Assembly (NCBI GenBank): GCA_019843655.1 | Contig: JACDQD010000007.1 | Coordinates: 25,562,365-25,626,364, forward strand | Direction: 5' to 3' | DNA from: Lethocerus indicus | Taxonomy: Eukaryota; Arthropoda; Insecta; Hemiptera; Belostomatidae | Length of the DNA: 64,000 nucleotides | Shown here: one piece after another, positions 24,448-36,406 of the stretch | Layout of the letters: each line of letters begins with the position of its first letter | Numbering within the stretch: position 1 is the first letter of the stretch | The notes under the pieces: model-generated | What the model saw: only the letters and a program-made list of their open reading frames with translations | What the model was told of the DNA's origin: nothing | The model's database searches: none | Position numbers and translations under genes: made by a program

Positions 24448-25366
24448 TCCGTTAAATAATGAACTGGAACTCTTTTTTTGGATAAAATAAAACGAAGTGA
24501 GATTAGCGCCTGTTTGATACCGGGTCGAGAGATGATTCGTTCGTTCGACGAACGAACCGAGCGGCGCACGCACGCGACAGATCCGGCCAAGGACGTTCGT
24601 CAACGCGCTTTGGCGCGTCACCTATCGCCGATCGCGTCAACCGTACGTCAAAGTCGAAAATCATATCTGTCCTCTGATTCTACCAGACGCTATGTCGGGA
24701 GGGTGGAAAAAATGGGGAAAGGCCACTCTTATCACATGGAAAACATTCAAAAGGGGTCCCTGAAGCGCATTTACGCAAGTGAGCAGACAGGCATTTTTTT
24801 CGGTCTCCACACTATCAACTCCCCCTATTTGCGTTACGTGCGCGCGGTTTGGGAAAATATAAATATTGCCCGTACTTTGTTTGCGAATCGAAAACAAATT
24901 CCTAGAAGAAATGTTACGACAAGAGGTTTGCGAACATTACGCGGTAGTGACTGAATTCATTTCCGCGAAAAACCGAGTGCGATACAAATCTGTATTGAAT
25001 TATTATCGCAAATTAAACTTAATAAGTGCAATGAAAATATTTATCGGAACACTTTTGGAAACGTTGATGTTCCTGCCTTCTCCTGTTTGTTCGGCTCTAG
25101 GGCACACGGTTCGTGCGCGATATAAACTATTATATATAATTTAATATGAAAACAAAACTAGAGTTAGTACAATCCTAAATATGTTTGAAACAGATTTTAT
25201 TCACAAAATGGTGATTCAATTTGTTTTACAGATATCTGAAAACTTCATGGCACTGACATTACTTCATTAGTGAGGGCACTAATTACCTTAAATTTCACAT
25301 ATTCTTCCAACGAAATTTCGCGGTGAGAAACCGGTGGCAAAGGAATGAGTAGCAAATGAGATCAGA
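24448..25366. other. CpG-rich patch with 9-bp inverted repeat
   Basis: At 24539-24557 GTTCGTTCG and CGAACGAAC flank a single A. A frame of 158 codons (24478-24954) crosses the patch. It is basic, has no recognisable domain and no splice context, and I do not call it a gene. Confidence 0.35.
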
Positions 25367-25440
25367 ATTTAAGGTTAATGAACACAGTCTCAGTATTGAG
25401 AGCAAAACTTTCAGGAACAGAAAGAGGGAGAGAGAATAAA
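25367..25440 (-). repeat. family B repeat
   Basis: On the minus strand the blocks read ttttgctctcaatactgaga, spacer, then ttaaccttaaattctga, in the same order as at 29230. Confidence 0.65.
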
Positions 25441-26207
25441 CTAAAATTGTACGTCGGGCATTTGAATCCTGATATTGCAAAACTAGCAGGTGGTAAAACG
25501 CTGGCAGATATCGTGGAAAATTTTCATCGATATTAAATTTAAATAATAATATAACAATTATATATAAAATTCTAATAACTTTCATTCCTTTGATCCGAAT
25601 AAGAATTTAAATACGATTTTTAATCACCCCGCTTATCTTACCGAATCCAATATCGATATATTTATGAAAATTTGATGCTTGTTTGTATCGATGTGCACGT
25701 TTTAAATTTCGAACGAAACTTTTAAGAAAAAAAAAATTTATTGCGAAAATTCACGATGACTGAACCTGTTGCGAGGCTGTAGAGGTGCGGGTGACTCACA
25801 GAGCCAACATCTGTAGACGCTGTAAACGGCTAACTAACGCCATTCACCAGTTAGTCACCCGAAACCGGCCGAGGTCAGACGTCGGACCCAGAAAACATTT
25901 TCGCGACTAGCGAAACCACGCGTGCTCTTCGATGTTCGGGGGGGTCCGTGTGTGTTTGGGCCCGGGGGCGACATGCCACCGCAGCGAGAAACGAGAATGA
26001 GAAGTTTGTAAAGAAAAAGTACGTCCTGTTCTGCGAAGGACCCGTGTAGGTGTAACCCCCGGTCGTCGTTCCCGCCCCAATAAATGTCACAACATCCGAC
26101 AACAATCTTAAAAGCACTGATTTTTATTTAATTAGAATTGTTAAACTAAAACAAATTTCAAACCTTAGACGGGTATTGGTATAATTCACTTGAATAGGAT
26201 ATTTGGT
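25441..26207. other. no recognisable feature
   Basis: AT-rich, then GC-richer after 25860. Nothing supported. Confidence 0.4.
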
Positions 26208-26245
26208 TCCGTAGATTTCGTGAGTTTTTGTCAGGTATTCTAAAC
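26208..26245. mobile_element. minimal 38-bp family A derivative
   Basis: tccgtagatttcgtgagttt ttgt is joined directly to caggtattctaaac, the opposite terminus. Everything between, more than 200 bp in full copies, is gone. Confidence 0.65.
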
Positions 26246-26550
26246 TTTACTTCCATTCCAAAACAATGTGCGTTTTAAAACTATACGGATTTATCTGCAT
26301 ACGTACATATATATACAATAAGTATTAATATTCCATTGTTATCATTAAATATTTTCAACTTTTTTTATTGCACAAATTGTTTTAAGTGTTTAAGTGAAAT
26401 CACCACTTTCCCGACTTGTTCCGCCGCTTTCCCGAGCAGCGTTGGATGTCATGGAGGATCCCTATAGTTCGACGACGTATCAAATTTTAAATTCACAAAT
26501 TTTCTTGAATGAAGTTGAAGAAGCGATAAACGAACAATTAATAATATGTT
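26246..26550. other. no recognisable feature
   Basis: Short spacer between two family A copies. Confidence 0.35.
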
Positions 26551-26845
26551 TAGAATACCTGTTTTGCTGTCTGCGAGGGGTTGGAATATCGTAGATTTCG
26601 TGTGTTTCTGTCTCCTCTCGCTGGTTTGGACTTTTGCCAGACAGAGGTTTCGGCCGCTCGCCATCCTCAGTAAGCGTGTTAGGTTAGTGCACAGTACAAG
26701 TAACAGTGACAGAACAGTGAGGATGCCCAAAAAACATCCGAAGTGCCAAAAGTGATTAACACCGCTAAGGAAGATGGCGAGCAGCCGAAACTGGTCTAGC
26801 AATAGACCAAACAGCGAGAGGAGACAGCAACACACGAAATCTACG
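26551..26845. mobile_element. family A palindromic element, near full length
   Basis: Left end complete (tagaatacctgttttgctgt), both arms and the centre cagtacaagtaacagtgaca present, right arm to aaatctacg. The cores are damaged: aaggaagatgg in the right arm, an inserted base in stem III of the left arm. Only the outer right end is missing. Confidence 0.88.
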
Positions 26846-26983
26846 ATAAATAAGATTCTCTTTGGTTTAATAAATAATTTTGTTTCTCCCTCTCATAAAG
26901 ACACTTTGAGCATTCGTTTTCTCATTTATAATACCCTTTTGTTCGCTCAACAACGCGTACAACGCGAGAACCAAAACACCATC

Positions 26984-27090
26984 CACAGTACAATCGATGT
27001 GATTGTGCTGACGGGATGGACTCACCACCATACTGAAAGCTACTGAAGATGGCGAGAAACCAAACCGGCGACAGGAGAGCGATGAAACTG
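26984..27090 (+). repeat. family A centre and right arm, diverged
   Basis: ccacagtacaatcgatgtga and gacgggatgga match the centre. gctactgaagatggcgagaa then accaaacc shows a deletion joining the core to the outer arm. Confidence 0.55.
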
Positions 27091-28421
27091 CAAAAAAGGC
27101 ATTCAGCAGGATGGAATTCGAGGTTTCGAAAGGGCCGGGAGTGAAGATGGCGCCGGCGGCACCCCGGTGCGGTTCGATTACATCACCCCCCGGTGGGCTA
27201 CGCACCGATATGCATATGCGCGCCTCGCCTCCTACAACCTGTCTTATATGGCCGGGGCACAAAGCCAGAAAATTGGCCCACTCTATCTAATGCCAAGCCT
27301 GCAATTCACCGCCGATATTCGAAAGAAATCCAACAATTACGCCAAAACGGGACATGCGGACAGGAAAACTGAGGTTCTGCAAGCCGAGCGTTGTTCACCT
27401 CTGAAGTATATAACGAAATCACCATATGTTTTAAACTCCTTACGAATGACAGAAAACAAGGAAAATTGAAATGTATTTCTATATATTCTGAAGAAGACGA
27501 ACATAACAAACACCTAACTAAAACAGCATTCATTTGAGTGCACAATATATACGAGGTAGTATCGTAAAACTCGAGTCAAAAGCGTTTAAACATATAAAAT
27601 ACTCTTTCTCAAATTAACTAAGTAATGACGTCATTAAACCCCTTTAAATATGAATAGAATTTTCGTTTTAAGGCCACTCGTTTTTGTTACATACAAAGAG
27701 CCTCATTCCAAGCCATTCATTTCACAATTAACTAATGTTTTTTCTCCTTATTTTTATAGCTCACAATCGGGATTAACCAATTAATGTGAGAAAGGATAAT
27801 AAAATTTCGAACTTTAACTGGTGTATCAAGGTAATCAGTACCTAATTAACTCATTTTTGGAATACATTGATTCTATAAACTGCTGTTTTTTAAAATTAAA
27901 ACTTATATACATATTTTCTGCTATAATGTTTATTATTGAAAAGAACCATCCATAAATCCTAACGGACCCGATGAAATTAATACACCCTAGTGCACTGCCC
28001 AGTTTTAGCACATTGCCGTAGTAATTAAAACTGAATCTTTTTACCGAATGAATTGGAATTAGAACTATGGATAAACAACATTCCTGTGTCGCCTTTCCGC
28101 ATTTCGGTCTGCGGCATGACTATTGGCAAACTGTCCGACGTCTATAGCGGCAGCAGAATGCTAAGGGGCAGGCCAGCTGCGTCTACCGACTGCAATTATT
28201 TATAAGACAAACAAACTACATTAACTTACAAGAATGTCACGGTCGAAATATGTTGTATATTATTAATTATTAAATATTTCGTGGTGCGGTCCCTAGAACA
28301 ACGCTTCCAAAAGCTCCATCAGTGTAATTTTCTAGACCAGTTTCCTCACGCCAATCCAGAAGAGCCCCGCACAAAGTGCTTTTCTGATTACAATAATACC
28401 ATTGGTATAGAAATAGTATAT
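27091..28421. other. no recognisable feature
   Basis: Mixed sequence with frames up to 131 codons on overlapping strands. No motif recognised. Confidence 0.4.
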
Positions 28422-28472
28422 TTCATCCCAATATTCCTGTATATGAATTAAGAAAGTCGCGCGTGTATCAAA
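28422..28472 (+). repeat. family C repeat, partial
   Basis: tcccaatattcctgtatatg aattaagaaag, then gtatcaaac, resembles 33885-33942. Weak on its own. Confidence 0.35.
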
Positions 28473-29228
28473 CAACATATTTTATACGATGCCCTATGTA
28501 TGTTTAAAGAAAAATCAAAATTTGCAAGCGCGGGTAGTCAATTTCGAGCTATAGGTGGAGGGTCTATCCCAAGAGGTTTTTTCGCTTTCATTTTCTCTCA
28601 ATATAACACTTGTCAGGCACAGTTGTAATGTACTTATGGTTTAAGCAGATTTTATAATATCAAGTGGTCTTATCAAAACGGCCTTTATATAATTGTATTT
28701 ACAAACTAAATAAAAGTAGTATATACTTAAAAAAAACGAGGAAAAAACCCTGAAGTGGCCAATTATTTTTAAGAGAGGGCCCGATGGAAATTTATCGGAC
28801 AACTGCCCACTGGAGAAATATGTTGTTTTTTTGCGGTACTCTACCAATATTTCATCTTAAAATGGTATTAATATTAAACTGAGTGCCAAAATGTTTCAAA
28901 ATTCGTAGAAATATTATACCCGCGCATATGAAATAAATACCCTCAAATGAGGAACGAATAAAACGAAACAGATTATTTTCACACAAAATACTAATTGAAT
29001 AATATGTTACTTGCGTATTTAAATAATTAGAAAAGTATAAGAGTAAAAATGTAAATGTATTAAAATTACATGTTTTAAGTTTTAAGAGTATAATGTTTTA
29101 AAATTTCACTTCGCTAGGTCCAGAGAACTGCTGGGCATAGTGTAAACATTATTGAGATTATTATTCATATAATAATATGAATTTTTACTACCAATATTAC
29201 GATAGTTTTTTAGCTCATTTTCTCTTCT
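28473..29228. other. no recognisable feature
   Basis: Strongly AT-rich; nothing supported. Confidence 0.45.
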
Positions 29229-29350
29229 CGGTAATCAGTGAAGGTTTTGCTCTCAATACTGCCTTGCTTCTTGTTCTTTAGGTTCAAATTCTGAACTGAT
29301 TGATTCCTCTTCATCGCGAGTTATTCATGCCTTCGGTACCTCCCTACGAA
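29229..29350 (+). repeat. family B repeat, best copy
   Basis: gttttgctctcaatactgcc, spacer, ttctttaggttcaaattctg, aactgattgattcctcttca, tcgcgagttattcatgcctt, then cggtacctcc. The last blocks match, in reverse, 37232-37268 and 41135-41175, so family B is at least 120 bp long. Confidence 0.7.
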
Positions 29351-29485
29351 TCATCGTCAGAGATATTTTCACTCGTCAAGCATAATCTGTATATAAAGCT
29401 TAACTAAGGTATACGCAGAAAGGAAACTCGATAGAGATGCTGTATAATTTGCAGCCATCTTAAGAAGAAGGTAGGCCTCCATTTG

Positions 29486-29522
29486 TCAGAGGGAGAGAGA
29501 GAGAGGGAGAGAGGGAGGCCTT
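29486..29522. repeat. GA-rich microsatellite
   Basis: Interrupted (GA)n with GGGA units. Confidence 0.85.
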
Positions 29523-29875
29523 CATCAATTCTAACAGTAACAACTGGGAGGGAAATCCCATTTTATTCATCCGTTATCCCGGCTGTGTACAGAGTGGCCA
29601 AAGTGGCCCCATTTTGACCCGGCATAACTCTGAGTCATACCGGCATTCCTCAGTCTTTCCTTTCCTACAGTCCAATTTCGTAATTGCTTTAATAAATTCT
29701 GATACAATGCCACTGGTTAAGCCACACGTTAAGTTCCATACACGATAAGTTTTTGACTACAAACTGCGGTATATTAGTTTCAAGTCCCGGCCGCAAACTA
29801 TCCTCGGGCTTGCACAGCGCTGCCGACGTGTTGTACGCGTCTGTGTAATCACATCTTAAAATAGAAACAGGAGTC
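29523..29875. other. no recognisable feature
   Basis: Nothing supported. Confidence 0.35.
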
Positions 29876-29950
29876 GCGAAAGGGAGAGAGAGAGAGAGAA
29901 GGAGAAAGAACTGCGTGATAGGGAGGGAGAGGGAGGGAGAGAGAGAGAAA
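29876..29950. repeat. GA-rich microsatellite
   Basis: Purine-rich (GA)n and (GGGA)n runs, 350 bp from a similar tract at 29486. Confidence 0.85.
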
Positions 29951-30919
29951 TCCCGTTATTTGGGTTAGAGCGATGGCTGGCCTAAGTAAACCCCCAACTG
30001 CCGCGAGCTGACCGGGCGTCCTTCTCACACTTTACACTGTTCCAGACACAGACAAACTCACATACGCTATATTGTCATTTTCCCCACAACTGAACCAACT
30101 GACATGTAATGGCACTTGCGAACAGGTTAACCGGAAAGTTGAAATCAAGTGCTCAACTCCGCGAAGATCGTGGACATACAGAATCGAACTACGGTGGCTA
30201 TCCCGCGAGGAGTTCTCGACATAAATTACGATTCCGATCAAAAATTCTCTCCGAACCATCCTCAATTAATCCGCGGTATGTTTCTAATTAAACAATTCAT
30301 CGCCTCATGACCTCAACACGACGTAACAACCGACGAAGTCGCAAAATCCCGTTTCCTCAAGTTCCATACTCCTAGTTCTTAAACATTGTCCTAAAAAGTA
30401 CCACCACTGGGGGGTTCAATTCAAAATTATCCCGTTGACTGACGGTCTAGAATAACAAGTCAGGAAAGTCTCACCAGCGGGTAACTCCTTCCACCATTAT
30501 AACCTTGTGTCAGTATGATACCCAGAACAATTGCACTCATTACACGTAAGACAGTTGATTGTGCAAGAAGAAACATAAATTAGCGGGGAGGCAATCGAGG
30601 ACCGGGTTAATTTCGTTATCGAATAAATGAGTAATTCGAGTTTAATTTTTAATCCGGTAATTAAAATACGCGGCGGTTGGCTATTTTCGTACGCAAATAC
30701 GGGACAGACTTGGAACTCTGGGCCGTGGGGACGATAGGCGCCACTGAATTAGTGAAAGTGAGGCCTGGAATACAAATTAAGGGGGGGGGATTCCCTAACA
30801 GCGGCCACTTCCAGACACGAATTCTTCTTGAGGTCGTTGCAAGTAAAATTTGTTTTTTGTTCGGAAAAACAAGAAAATGTTCGGCTCATTTCATTTTTTT
30901 TATTGCACAATCAACAATC
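29951..30919. other. no recognisable feature
   Basis: Mixed sequence without a supported feature. Confidence 0.4.
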
Positions 30920-30986
30920 TTGCACGTTATAAGAGCGATTTATTTAAGTATTGTCCTTGACATGGTTTTCGTGAAGAAGAAGATTT
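30920..30986 (+). repeat. family K repeat copy 2
   Basis: cgttataagagcgatttatt to ccttgacatggttttcgtga then agaagaag, the counterpart of 13336-13412. Confidence 0.45.
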
Positions 30987-31825
30987 CAGGAAGTTTCAGT
31001 TGATGAGGACAAAATCTGCCTTTTTCAGGCGGCTTAACATTTGAGAAAACATGTTTGTATCTGCCTCCTATCAATTTAATACTGTTAAACCCAGTCGGTT
31101 TATACTGTTTTACTATTTATAAATGTTTTTCAATTTCAAAAAATCAATTATACCCTCAGATTGTTTTGAAACTGTAAAAGGAAACACCGGAGAGCGAAAA
31201 TAAATAAAAAATTTATAATTTAGTATACAACAAACTGCTCAAATTAAATGAAGATAAAGCGAAGCCAGAATAACGTCTCTGCTGGATGCTATAAGAGACA
31301 GTGACACAATTATGAGATCATTTTCGGCACAATCAAAGGCGTGTTTAGATTATCCTAACAGTTTTGGATCTTTCGTAAGACAGTTTAAATTGGTTTTAAT
31401 TTAACGAACAAACGAAGAAAAAATGTTCTTCAACATTAGTTCGCTCGTTATACTCTAACCAGTGTAACGTGCTATAGGTAAACTCACCAGTTGCAGCGAT
31501 ACTACAGACAGGATACTTCACTAAGTACAATGAAACAAAATAAGAAATTAATCAATTTAACATAATTTTAAATGTCAAATATGTTATTTTAATTGTCTAG
31601 TTTTAAGGGAATAAATAAGTCAATTGACAACCAGTCAACGATACATAGTCAGGCCTTAAATTCATAATAATTTCAAAAACTGTATAAAACACTAAATTAA
31701 TTACTTTGATTCATTTTTACATGAGTTTTAGTTCTACCATCTAGGTGAACACGAAAAATGCGATAAATCCATCGGGACCATGATCACTCAATGACAGTTT
31801 AACGATAGGGCGCTAATTTCCTGAT
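30987..31825. other. no recognisable feature
   Basis: AT-rich. Near 31493 the minus strand has CTG|GTGAGTTT without a pyrimidine tract, so it is not called a splice site. Confidence 0.4.
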
Positions 31826-31862
31826 ACTGATGAAGGCGAGAAGCCAAAATCGTCAGCCAAAA
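31826..31862 (+). repeat. possible family A core remnant
   Basis: ctgatgaaggcgagaagcca then aaatcg resembles the CUGANGA / ggc-gagaa-gcc / GAAA layout with the G of GAAA lost. The flanks are not recognisable. Confidence 0.3.
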
Positions 31863-32128
31863 GCAACAGGGTAACTCTTACTTCACCCTACAGGATACTT
31901 AAGTTTCGAACTTCTGGAAAGTATTTTTCGAAAAGATGCATTGTTCTAGAATACAGTGAATAGCGACAATTTTCAGCATGCCTCGGCGCTGTTATCGCGT
32001 ACATTGTTAACCGTTTATTAGTCAGAACACAGTGTCAGTGAACGGTGAGTAACATTTTCGGTTTTTCGTGGAGTTTTCGTTCGTGGGTCAGACGACGAAG
32101 CTATCTTTGTTGGGCGGCGCCAACGAAC
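31863..32128. other. no recognisable feature
   Basis: Includes a good plus-strand donor look-alike AACGGTGAGTAAC near 32045, without a supported exon. Confidence 0.35.
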
Positions 32129-32163
32129 CCACACGCACACGCACGCACGCACACACACACGCA
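32129..32163. repeat. (CA)n/(GCAC)n microsatellite
   Basis: cacacgcacacgcacgcacg followed by (CA)6. Confidence 0.85.
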
Positions 32164-33570
32164 TGACCGCGAATACTTTACCCATGACGTCACAGGGCTT
32201 GCACACAACTTTCCAGTCTGTGAACTCGAGGAGCGCGCGTGTGCGCAAACACCGCGGGTTTACGGTCGCTTGAACGCGGTTGAAAAAGATTTTTCAACAG
32301 GAAGAACTTAAAAACGCCAGTATCGCAATATGAACGGAAACGACAGCGACCGGTAGAATGTTTATGGAGGAACTGAAATCAGTGTAAAGCAATTGTTTCT
32401 TCCCAACAAAAAAAATGTCCTCCAGATACAATTAAATTCAAGTTCTAAAATACCGTACTTCCTCTTATTGAATATGGAAAGATAGAATGATAAAACACAA
32501 TTAAAAAACTACGTTTTAGAGGGGTCACAGGGGTCTAGGAATGTTGGTCATCCCACGTGTTACTGCATGCCTTTCCTTTCCCTCGAGTAGTCTAAAGCTA
32601 GACAATTCACAGTTTACAAAGACCAATATAATACAACCGATTATAACCTCTTATAATAGCCGTTTTAAAAATTATAACACAGTAATGCAATTAATATTTT
32701 TGATGCTACCTCACGCTATTATTGATGAAATACTACTGAGAATGACGATCGGGCGAAAGCGGTCTAGGAATGACAATAATATTGCGAATTTTTCGCCCAT
32801 GGCCTACAGAAAGGTCTTAAAAAGCACATTTAAAACAAACGTGTATTGTGTAAGTGCTATTATAAAATTTTACTGCTTGTATACATACTTTTTCCGGCAT
32901 TTTTTATAGCGCAATTAACTGTTTCGCGCTGTGTAGAGATATTTACGTGACTATCCTCTAGTCGTTATGACTCGTTGTGTTTCACATGGAAGTAGTCCGA
33001 GCGCCCAAACAATAACCTCCTTTCTTAGATCAGTTTTTTATGCGTTATTACAAAACCACTAAGAGTATTAAAAATGAACGAAGGTTTCCACGACCAGAAT
33101 TTGAATGTTAAACCCGAGCGAGTTCCAGGATAACACTCGTGAGAGTTCCAGGGGGCATGAGAAAAACAGAAATTGTCACCGGTTAGCGAAAATCCACTTC
33201 CAGTATTAATCAAATATATGGATTACAAAAAACAAGGATTGTTTCTTCCAACACAATGGTAGGGACGAGCAAATTTGAAACGGTAGGCCAACAGGTGGGC
33301 AGCAGGATGGATACCGTACCTGTTGAAAAGTCGCATCTCTTTTCATAACCCGAGCCCGTTCGGAATAAAAAATAACTTTCCCCGGTCTTTCGACGGCGTT
33401 AAATGATAATAATTACTAAATGGTGACGGGTATCGAGAGCGAGAGATGCAGCCCAGATGAGAGGATGGACTAGTGAAGGAAAGAGGAAGTATTCTACCGT
33501 CGGCGGGGAATAACAAAAACCGTCCACACAAGTGACCGAGGTCCGAGGCTACTAGACAAAGAGAAAGGCT
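32164..33570. other. no recognisable feature
   Basis: CpG-rich at 32164-32310, then AT-rich. gggcgaaagcggtctagga at 32749-32767 may be a family A scrap. No gene is recognised. Confidence 0.35.
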
Positions 33571-33645
33571 GAGGCGAGGTGAGGCGCCAGTCGCTCAGGT
33601 GCCAGCCTCTCAGGTGCCAGCCACCCCTCAGGTGCCTCCGCCCAT
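33571..33645. repeat. short minisatellite, 15-18 bp unit
   Basis: Four diverged tandem units beginning AGGYGCC: gaggcgccagtcgctc, aggtgccagcctctc, aggtgccagccacccctc and aggtgcctccgccc. Confidence 0.75.
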
Positions 33646-33686
33646 CTGACCTGGAGCCGGTACCACCTCCTCCCCACCCAGCCCCG

Positions 33687-33712
33687 CCACCACCACCACC
33701 ACCACCACCACA
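33687..33712. repeat. (CAC)n microsatellite
   Basis: Eight CAC units. It explains the Trp- and Gly-rich minus-strand frames crossing it. Confidence 0.92.
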
Positions 33713-33821
33713 ACACTCCTTCTTCCGCAAAGGACACACAGTCCTCTAAATGCCAGGCTAGACACGCTGGGCACTATACCTCAGTCGTCGGCATCTCTAT
33801 ACACAAACAATAAGTGACATT
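33713..33821. other. no recognisable feature
   Basis: Short spacer. Confidence 0.3.
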
Positions 33822-33950
33822 GATCATTCGCAGAAATCAATATCTCTCATACCGCTTACTTATTCCTTTTCTACAATTAAGTCCCAATATTCATGTACGT
33901 GAATGTTGAGAGACCCGTCGATCGGTACGTAAGTATCAAACAGACTGTAT
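33822..33950 (+). repeat. family C repeat copy 1
   Basis: aatatctctcataccgctta cttattc, then tttctacaattaagtcccaa, aatgttgagagacccgtcga tcggtacgta. It aligns with 35463-35563 and, like that copy, leads directly into a family A arm. Confidence 0.6.
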
Positions 33951-34134
33951 TCTTTCGCCAGACCGGTTTCGGTTGCTCGCCGTCTTCAGTAGCGGTGTGA
34001 GTCATGTCACTTTGGTACACGTGTCACGCTTGCGAAAGGGTGCCTCCGAAAGCATCCAACTTGTCAAAGCGACTCACGCTGCTGCTGAAGATGGCGAGCA
34101 GCCGAAACTGAGCTAGACATAGAGAAATCTACCA
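33951..34134. mobile_element. family A element, diverged, with an intact left core
   Basis: Both arms and a short centre are present, but outer arm parts are reduced. On the minus strand 33993-33957 reads gctaCTGAAGAcggcgagca then accGAAAccggTCtggc, with all catalytic-core residues kept and stem I closed by a G-U pair. The right arm has lost the ccggtc block. It is preceded by family C sequence. Confidence 0.78.
33957..33993 (-). ncRNA. hammerhead-like motif, core intact
   Basis: On the minus strand: stem I gcta/tggc, CUGAAGA, one extra C, stem II ggc/acc (one mismatch) with a gagca loop, GAAA, self-complementary stem III accggu, and C17. Activity is unproven. Confidence 0.45.
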
Positions 34135-34680
34135 TATTGTTTGTATTTAAATATATTCGATGTATTCTTTGAAAATAATTAATTTGTTTACCAATTTGCC
34201 AATGCCAATTTGTTAACGTACTACAGAATGCGATGGAATTATATACACACGGTGAGACATAATTCAATTACCGAAATGGGACCCACTTCTTCCCTTCCTC
34301 CGGGGGAAGTTTCGAATCGCAACGACTTTCCGTTCTCGGCGCGTTTCGATTCCCTGAACGAGGCAATCGTGACTGTGCGGGGACGGCTTCCGGAGCCCCG
34401 TATGGGAACGAGTATTACTACTACTACTGCAACAACAACTACCGGCTGTGTATAATTACGCATGGGGACATGCAACTGACATTCTGCGACAGGTGCTGCA
34501 CATTGGAAGGTCACCGGAAATATTGTTCTTCGCCAACATAATATGTAGACTACATTAGAATGTATCGGTAGGTACCAATGCTCACCTATATTCATCTTCA
34601 AAAGAAAATCCAAATGGCGTAGTAAAATGAAAATTGATACGTTAGAAATGACGAAATGAGTAAAAAAACATTCTACACTT
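34135..34680. other. no recognisable feature
   Basis: CpG-rich in 34290-34400 with opposed frames. A short (TAC)n/(AAC)n run lies near 34417-34440. Nothing is recognised. Confidence 0.35.
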
Positions 34681-34878
34681 CCGTAGATTTCGTGTGTTTC
34701 TGTTTCCTCTCGCTGGTTTGGTCTTTGCTAGACCGGTTTCGGCCGCTCGCCATCGTCAGTAGCGGTGTTGATTCCCTTTGGCACTTTGGATGTTTTTTTG
34801 GCATCCTCACTGCACTGTCACAAGAGTGACATATCTACGGTATTCCAACTCTTCGCAGACCACAAAACAGGTACTCTT
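34681..34878. mobile_element. family A element with intact left core, right arm mostly deleted
   Basis: The left arm is nearly perfect from ccgtagatttcgtgtgtttc, through the ribozyme-like block, to actttggatgtttttttggc and atcctcactgcactgtca. It then jumps to atctacggtattccaactct and the right terminus caaaacaggtactcttaac. The right ribozyme-like block is deleted, so a minus-strand transcript would carry one sense motif without its complement. Confidence 0.87.
34727..34763 (-). ncRNA. hammerhead-like motif, core intact
   Basis: On the minus strand: gcta CUGACGA u ggc gagcg gcc GAAA ccgg UC uagc. Stem I is 4 perfect pairs, stem II 3 G-C pairs, the catalytic boxes CUGANGA and GAAA are complete, stem III accggu is self-complementary so needs a partner molecule, and a cleavable UC follows. 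One extra U separates the CUGANGA box from stem II, a departure from the canonical 10.1 G-C pair. Confidence 0.5.
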
Positions 34879-35462
34879 AACTAATTCTACACTTCTTATC
34901 ACTTCATTGTAGTCTCTCAACTATTCCTAGTTTTTTCCTTCTCTGTTTTTACATCAGTAGCTACGCTAAGTAAGCGCTCCTCACACACAGTTTTATATTA
35001 TCCTACATAAATATCTAAATATTTTTTTATTATCACTACTGTAAAAATACAATAAGTGACTTTGAAGTAGAGAAACCGAGAATACTCTTTTTTTCACTGT
35101 AAATAAATCCGTGGGAGCGATAATCAATCCGAGAGCGGGCAGATGGAGGCGGGCTACGGGCCAACACCGATGTACACACTGTGTAACGTACGCCAACTTG
35201 AATTTATATTAATACATTGCGAAGATACGAAACGTCTAAAAATACCCCGGGTTTTTTTTTATTTATTTATTATACCGGCGGCTCTTTATTGCTTGGCGTT
35301 TCTCCTGCGTCTAGAGACGCATTGGGGACTGCATTCTGCGATATATAAAACTGCCTGATCCATTTCCGCGTGGCCATCTTCAGAAACCTTTACGGTTCCT
35401 CTCAGAAACTGAAAATTGGGTTTCTCACGAACCAGAAATCGGTCCGAGAACATCTCTTTCGG
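34879..35462. other. no recognisable feature
   Basis: AT-rich, nothing supported. Confidence 0.4.
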
Positions 35463-35563
35463 TAGAAACGATATCCCTCATAACGCTTACTTATTCGGCT
35501 TTCTACATTTAGACTTAATAATACTCTCAATGAATGTAGACAGGCCCGCCAATCGATATGTAC
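35463..35563 (+). repeat. family C repeat copy 2
   Basis: gatatccctcataacgctta cttattc, then tttctacattta, aatgtagacaggcccgccaa tcgatatgta. Same order as 33822-33950. Confidence 0.6.
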
Positions 35564-35632
35564 CAAAGTGACTGACACTGCTGTCTCTCAGACCAAACCG
35601 GCGAGAGGAGACAGAGGAACACGAAATCTCCG
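35564..35632 (+). repeat. family A right arm fragment
   Basis: aagtgactgacactgct jumps to cagaccaaaccggcgagagg agacag and acgaaatctccg. The ribozyme-like block is deleted. Confidence 0.65.
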
Positions 35633-36286
35633 ATATTTTATTTCTCTTCGAATATAAATAGCTGCGGACGTGAATCCAGAAATTTCCAGAAACGAGACAG
35701 GTACTCGGGTGAAAATTGTAAACGAATAACCCCATCCGGACGTGCTCCAATGATATTTCTGAAACTCTGTAGGCGGAGTGAAGGGTTTCAAAAATTGTAT
35801 AATAAAAAAACTGTTCCCCTGTGTGTGTGTAGTGTATATACCCCCAAGCGGTGCGCCGGCCTTACAAGGCAACCGACTAAGGGCCGGCACAGTCTCAAAA
35901 ACCCATATGTCGTTCGACCCCAGTCAAAAGATTTGACCTGCTCTGCCCAATTTCACTGCAACGGTTGACTTTGAAAAAAAATTAACCTTCCCGACAACAA
36001 CACCATATTATGTGTAGTATTCAGTTATAATACCAACTGTTGCGGACCAAAAGTTTATAATTCCCACTAACTACGGAAAGAAGAAGGTAAGGGTAAAAAC
36101 CCTTCATCTTCTTCGCAGAAACCTTCATTCATTTATTTATAATTCTGTTGTCCAAACGCAGTATAACAATAACATATTATCCAGAAATATTGCGCCGATT
36201 TTAGTTTTTTATTTAAAAAATCCTACTCCTGAAAAAATGCCACATCGCCGTGACTCTCAAAAGCGTCAAACGAATAAAAATAATAT
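35633..36286. other. no recognisable feature
   Basis: Nothing supported. Confidence 0.4.
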
Positions 36287-36406
36287 CGCAGATTTCGCGT
36301 TCTGGAGTCACAGTCGTGAGTCACTTGTCTGGCATCCTGCTGTCCACACCAGAGTCACGCCGCTACCGAAGATGGCGAACGACCGAAACCGGTCTGACGA
36401 AAATGG
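36287..36406. mobile_element. family A element, degraded
   Basis: cgcagatttcgcgt, then tggcatcctgctgtccacac and gctaccgaagatggcgaacg accgaaaccggtctgacg. The outer right arm is missing and U4 of the CUGA box is C. Confidence 0.55.

Noticed and set aside
24478..24954. 158-codon basic frame, plus strand
   Set aside because: CpG-rich patch with few stops; no known motif.
32040..32060. Plus-strand donor-like AACGGTGAGTAAC
   Set aside because: No open exon or promoter feature is evident upstream. The same applies to 23830 (plus), 1400, 5010 and 61885 (minus).
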